From contig CACXBN010000048.1 in NCBI GenBank assembly GCA_902765885.1, positions 1 to 8,233 of the forward strand: a stretch of DNA of 8,233 nucleotides. Direction: 5' to 3'. Below, piece by piece: positions 6,505 through 8,233 of this stretch. Source of the stretch: an uncultured Ruminococcus sp. (GTDB lineage: Bacteria > Bacillota > Clostridia > Oscillospirales > CAG-272). Position numbers and translations under genes: made by a program. Position 1 is the stretch's first letter, and every line of letters begins with the position of its first letter. The notes under the pieces are model-generated. The model was not told the origin of the DNA and searched no databases. It saw nothing but the letters and a program-made list of their open reading frames with translations.

Positions 6505-7290
6505 ATGGATAACCAGTACTTTCTGAATAATAAATATAAATCTCTGGAAGCACTGAAGAGAAACAATATCAGTCATATTGTGTCAGAGATCAGAAACGAA
6601 GATGAACTTAAGGCTTTGGCAATGTCAATGCATATGCAGGATGCCGCACTTCTTATAAAAGAATATGCAGAAACAAGTGTTTCAGTATTCAATTATCAGG
6701 ATCTGAACATATCGAGCTCCTCTGATATAGATAACATCCATTATATTGACAACCAGTATACAAGAAAAGCAGCAGAGATCTTCAGTTCCGGACTTGAAAC
6801 TGCCGCGACTGTATATAATAAAAGCTACAACGACATGCTCTATGATATGAGCGAAGGCACGATTTCTGCGGGAATCGTGCCTGTAAAAGATTATCTGAAT
6901 GGTTTTATTATTTCATTTATCAACAGTATAATCGACAACGATCTCAGAATTGTCCAAATGACACAGGTTGCGACAGAAGAAAACGATGTCTGGCTTGCTC
7001 TTGTTTCTAAAAACTGTTTCATAAATGAGCTAAATGATGAAAAGTCTTATAATCTGATTCTCAAATGTTATTTTAATAATAATTACACAATATCGGATAT
7101 TGTTTACTCAATGGAAAAGGTTCTTGATGCAAAAGTCACTGAAATCATCAGATATGAATATGATGCAGAGAGGGGACTGAATATACTCTTTGCAGTTGAT
7201 ATTCTTTTGAAAAACTTTGCGTCAGTTATATCGTTTGTAAGAATCTTCTCTGAAATTTTTGCAATTGTCGGTCTTTATAAAAATAATTAA
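6505..7290 (+). CDS. Divergent prephenate dehydratase-like/ACT-domain protein, probably non-enzymatic
   Basis: A soluble-looking protein of 261 residues that I do not recognise as a named family. Residues 78-155 follow the first part of the prephenate dehydratase (PheA) domain. TRKAAEIF (86-93) sits where PheA has the S-x-x-AA helix, and EGTISAGIVP (117-126) then VKDYLNG (127-133) reproduce the G-x5-G-[VI]-x-P-x6-G spacing of its GVLPIENS--G motif. Residues about 181-261 read as an ACT domain: a strand, a helix, the EIIRYE segment in place of ESRP, LFAVDI in place of FFVD, and an AIVGLYK ending in place of LGSYP. The second PDT lobe (about 80-90 residues) is absent, the ENS residues read KDY, and the catalytic Thr-Arg-Phe is absent (DVW at 161-163 if aligned), so catalysis is unlikely. 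Residues 1-75 match nothing I know, including AroQ chorismate mutase. ATG 6505 is the first possible start (in-frame TGA 6487-6489). It lies 5 bases after htpG with no clear ribosome site, suggesting translational coupling. Fold assignment is by eye. Confidence 0.6.
   Translation: MDNQYFLNNKYKSLEALKRNNISHIVSEIRNEDELKALAMSMHMQDAALLIKEYAETSVSVFNYQDLNISSSSDIDNIHYIDNQYTRKAAEIFSSGLETAATVYNKSYNDMLYDMSEGTISAGIVPVKDYLNGFIISFINSIIDNDLRIVQMTQVATEENDVWLALVSKNCFINELNDEKSYNLILKCYFNNNYTISDIVYSMEKVLDAKVTEIIRYEYDAERGLNILFAVDILLKNFASVISFVRIFSEIFAIVGLYKNN
6855..6882. repeat. Perfect 10-bp inverted repeat inside the PDT/ACT-like gene
   Basis: AGGCACGATT (6855-6864) and AATCGTGCCT (6873-6882) are exact reverse complements around TCTGCGGG. 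It could fold as an RNA hairpin or act as a palindromic DNA site. It falls on codons for the conserved EGTISAGIVP segment, and no T-run follows, so it is not a terminator. It may be a by-product of codon use. Confidence 0.7.
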
Positions 7291-7306
7291 ATATACGGGG
7301 GAAAAC

Positions 7307-8233
7307 ATGGAAAATTACTTGAAGCGTTACATCGACTGGCTTACTTCTGATTACGTTGACACAGCAACAAAAAAAGAACTGGCTTCCATAAAAGATAATG
7401 AAGATGAGATAAAAATCAGATTCTTGTCCAACATGGAATTCGGTACAGGCGGACTTCGCTCCAAAATGTGTGCAGGATGCGGTATGATGAATACATATAC
7501 CGTTGCACAGGCTACCGAAGGTGTCGCCAGAACGATCACCAAACTTATAGACAATGCTGCTGAAAGAGGAGTTGCGATATGTTATGACAGCAGAAACAAT
7601 TCCCCTATATTTGCCAAACGCTCTGCGGATGTTCTGACAGCTCATGGCATTAAAGTTTATTTGTTCAATGAACTACATCCAACTCCTATGCTTTCCTTTG
7701 CTGTAAGACACTTAAACTGCGCAGCAGGTATAAATATTACGGCTTCACACAATCCGAAAGAATATAACGGCTATAAATTCTACTGGGAAGATGGTGCTCA
7801 GCCTACATCTCAAATAGCAGATATTGTTTCCAAAAACATTTATGAAACAGACATTTTTGAAGATGTACCGAGACCCAGTGAAGCAGATGATTCTCTTATT
7901 ACCATACTGGGAAAAGAGTTTGAGGAAGAATTTATCGCAAAAGTTCTCGATGAACAGGTATATCCCGACGTAATCAAACAGGCTGCTGACAATCTCAGAA
8001 TCGTTTATACTCCTCTTTGCGGAGCCGGATACAGGATTGTTCCCGAGACTCTGAAAAGAATAGGTATAAAACATCTTTACACCGTAGACTGCCAGATGAC
8101 TCCAAACGGTAATTTCCCCGGACTGCCGAAACCGAATCCGGAATACCCGGCAACATTTGAAGAAAGCATTAAGGTTGCCGAAAAATATGACTCAAACATT
8201 ATCATTGCAAATGACACTGACTGTGACCGTATA
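7307..8233 (+). CDS. pgcA: Alpha-phosphoglucomutase/phosphomannomutase (5' part, runs off the window)
   Basis: The first 309 codons of an alpha-D-phosphohexomutase resembling Bacillus subtilis PgcA, which is about 580 residues, so roughly half the gene is present. The enzyme interconverts glucose-1-phosphate and glucose-6-phosphate (or the mannose forms) through a phosphoserine, feeding glycogen, cell-wall and nucleotide-sugar synthesis. Visible motifs: EFGTGGLRSKM (44-54); ICYDSRNNSP (91-100); the active-site phosphoserine loop NITASHNPKEYNGYK (143-157) with Ser147; and the Mg2+ loop NDTDCDRI (302-309) with ligands Asp303, 305 and 307. Most relatives have Pro in place of Thr304; the metal ligands are kept. 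The ATG is preceded by GGGGG (7297-7301) at a 5-base distance, with adjacent A residues. It begins 16 bases after the PDT/ACT-like gene without a promoter or terminator, so co-transcription is likely. Glucose versus mannose preference cannot be read from this half. Confidence 0.93.
   Translation, partial: MENYLKRYIDWLTSDYVDTATKKELASIKDNEDEIKIRFLSNMEFGTGGLRSKMCAGCGMMNTYTVAQATEGVARTITKLIDNAAERGVAICYDSRNNSPIFAKRSADVLTAHGIKVYLFNELHPTPMLSFAVRHLNCAAGINITASHNPKEYNGYKFYWEDGAQPTSQIADIVSKNIYETDIFEDVPRPSEADDSLITILGKEFEEEFIAKVLDEQVYPDVIKQAADNLRIVYTPLCGAGYRIVPETLKRIGIKHLYTVDCQMTPNGNFPGLPKPNPEYPATFEESIKVAEKYDSNIIIANDTDCDRI

Noticed and set aside
6505..6729. AroQ chorismate mutase domain at the N-terminus of the PDT/ACT-like protein
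   Set aside because: The expected R-x-x-I-D-x-x-D start and later catalytic Arg/Lys pattern are not visible.
7226..7645. Minus-strand open frame across the orphan gene and pgcA junction
   Set aside because: It overlaps the conserved start of the phosphomutase and encodes a Cys/Phe-rich peptide with no recognisable motif, so it is not a gene.
1..8233. CRISPR arrays, insertion sequences, tRNA/rRNA genes, prophage or defence genes
   Set aside because: No repeated spacer pattern, transposase motif, terminal inverted repeats, tRNA cloverleaf or defence-related motif was seen on either strand; the genes are housekeeping apart from one orphan.

Overview
The window looks like chromosomal housekeeping DNA from a Gram-positive anaerobe of the Clostridia, perhaps a Ruminococcus or Oscillospiraceae relative. 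That placement is an inference from three things: moderately AT-rich sequence, a phenylalanine T-box riboswitch in front of pheST, and a clostridial-type NifU/IscU scaffold gene upstream. All genes lie on the + strand.

Layout: (1) 1-125 is the 3' end of an Fe-S cluster scaffold gene (NifU/IscU type), closed by a rho-independent terminator at 137-167. (2) 126-513 is non-coding but fully used. It holds a strong sigma-A type promoter with an extended -10 (187-215), then a complete T-box leader (about 223-481) with a readable UUC (Phe) specifier, a UGGU tRNA-end-binding bulge and a leader terminator. (3) 514-3951 carries pheS and pheT, the alpha and beta subunits of phenylalanyl-tRNA synthetase. 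(4) 3982-4554 encodes a purine-type phosphoribosyltransferase resembling adenine phosphoribosyltransferase. (5) 4619-6499 is htpG (Hsp90), preceded by an intergenic stem-loop without a T-tract. (6) 6505-7290 is an ORF I first could not place. Read closely, it looks like a shortened, divergent prephenate dehydratase (PheA)-like protein: half of the PDT domain followed by an ACT-like domain, with the catalytic Thr-Arg-Phe motif not visible. (7) 7307-8233 is the first 309 codons of an alpha-phosphoglucomutase/phosphomannomutase that runs off the window.

No convincing promoter or terminator was found by eye after the T-box terminator, and the gaps between genes are 5 to 64 bases. Everything from pheS to the phosphomutase could therefore be read from the T-box promoter, although internal promoters cannot be excluded. 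If so, uncharged tRNA-Phe would raise expression of PheRS and possibly of the downstream genes.

The region is mostly ordinary, and I see no mobile element, CRISPR array, RNA gene cluster or defence system. The item most worth following up is the PDT/ACT-like probable pseudoenzyme at 6505-7290, because it belongs by descent to phenylalanine metabolism and sits downstream of a phenylalanine-sensing leader and pheST.
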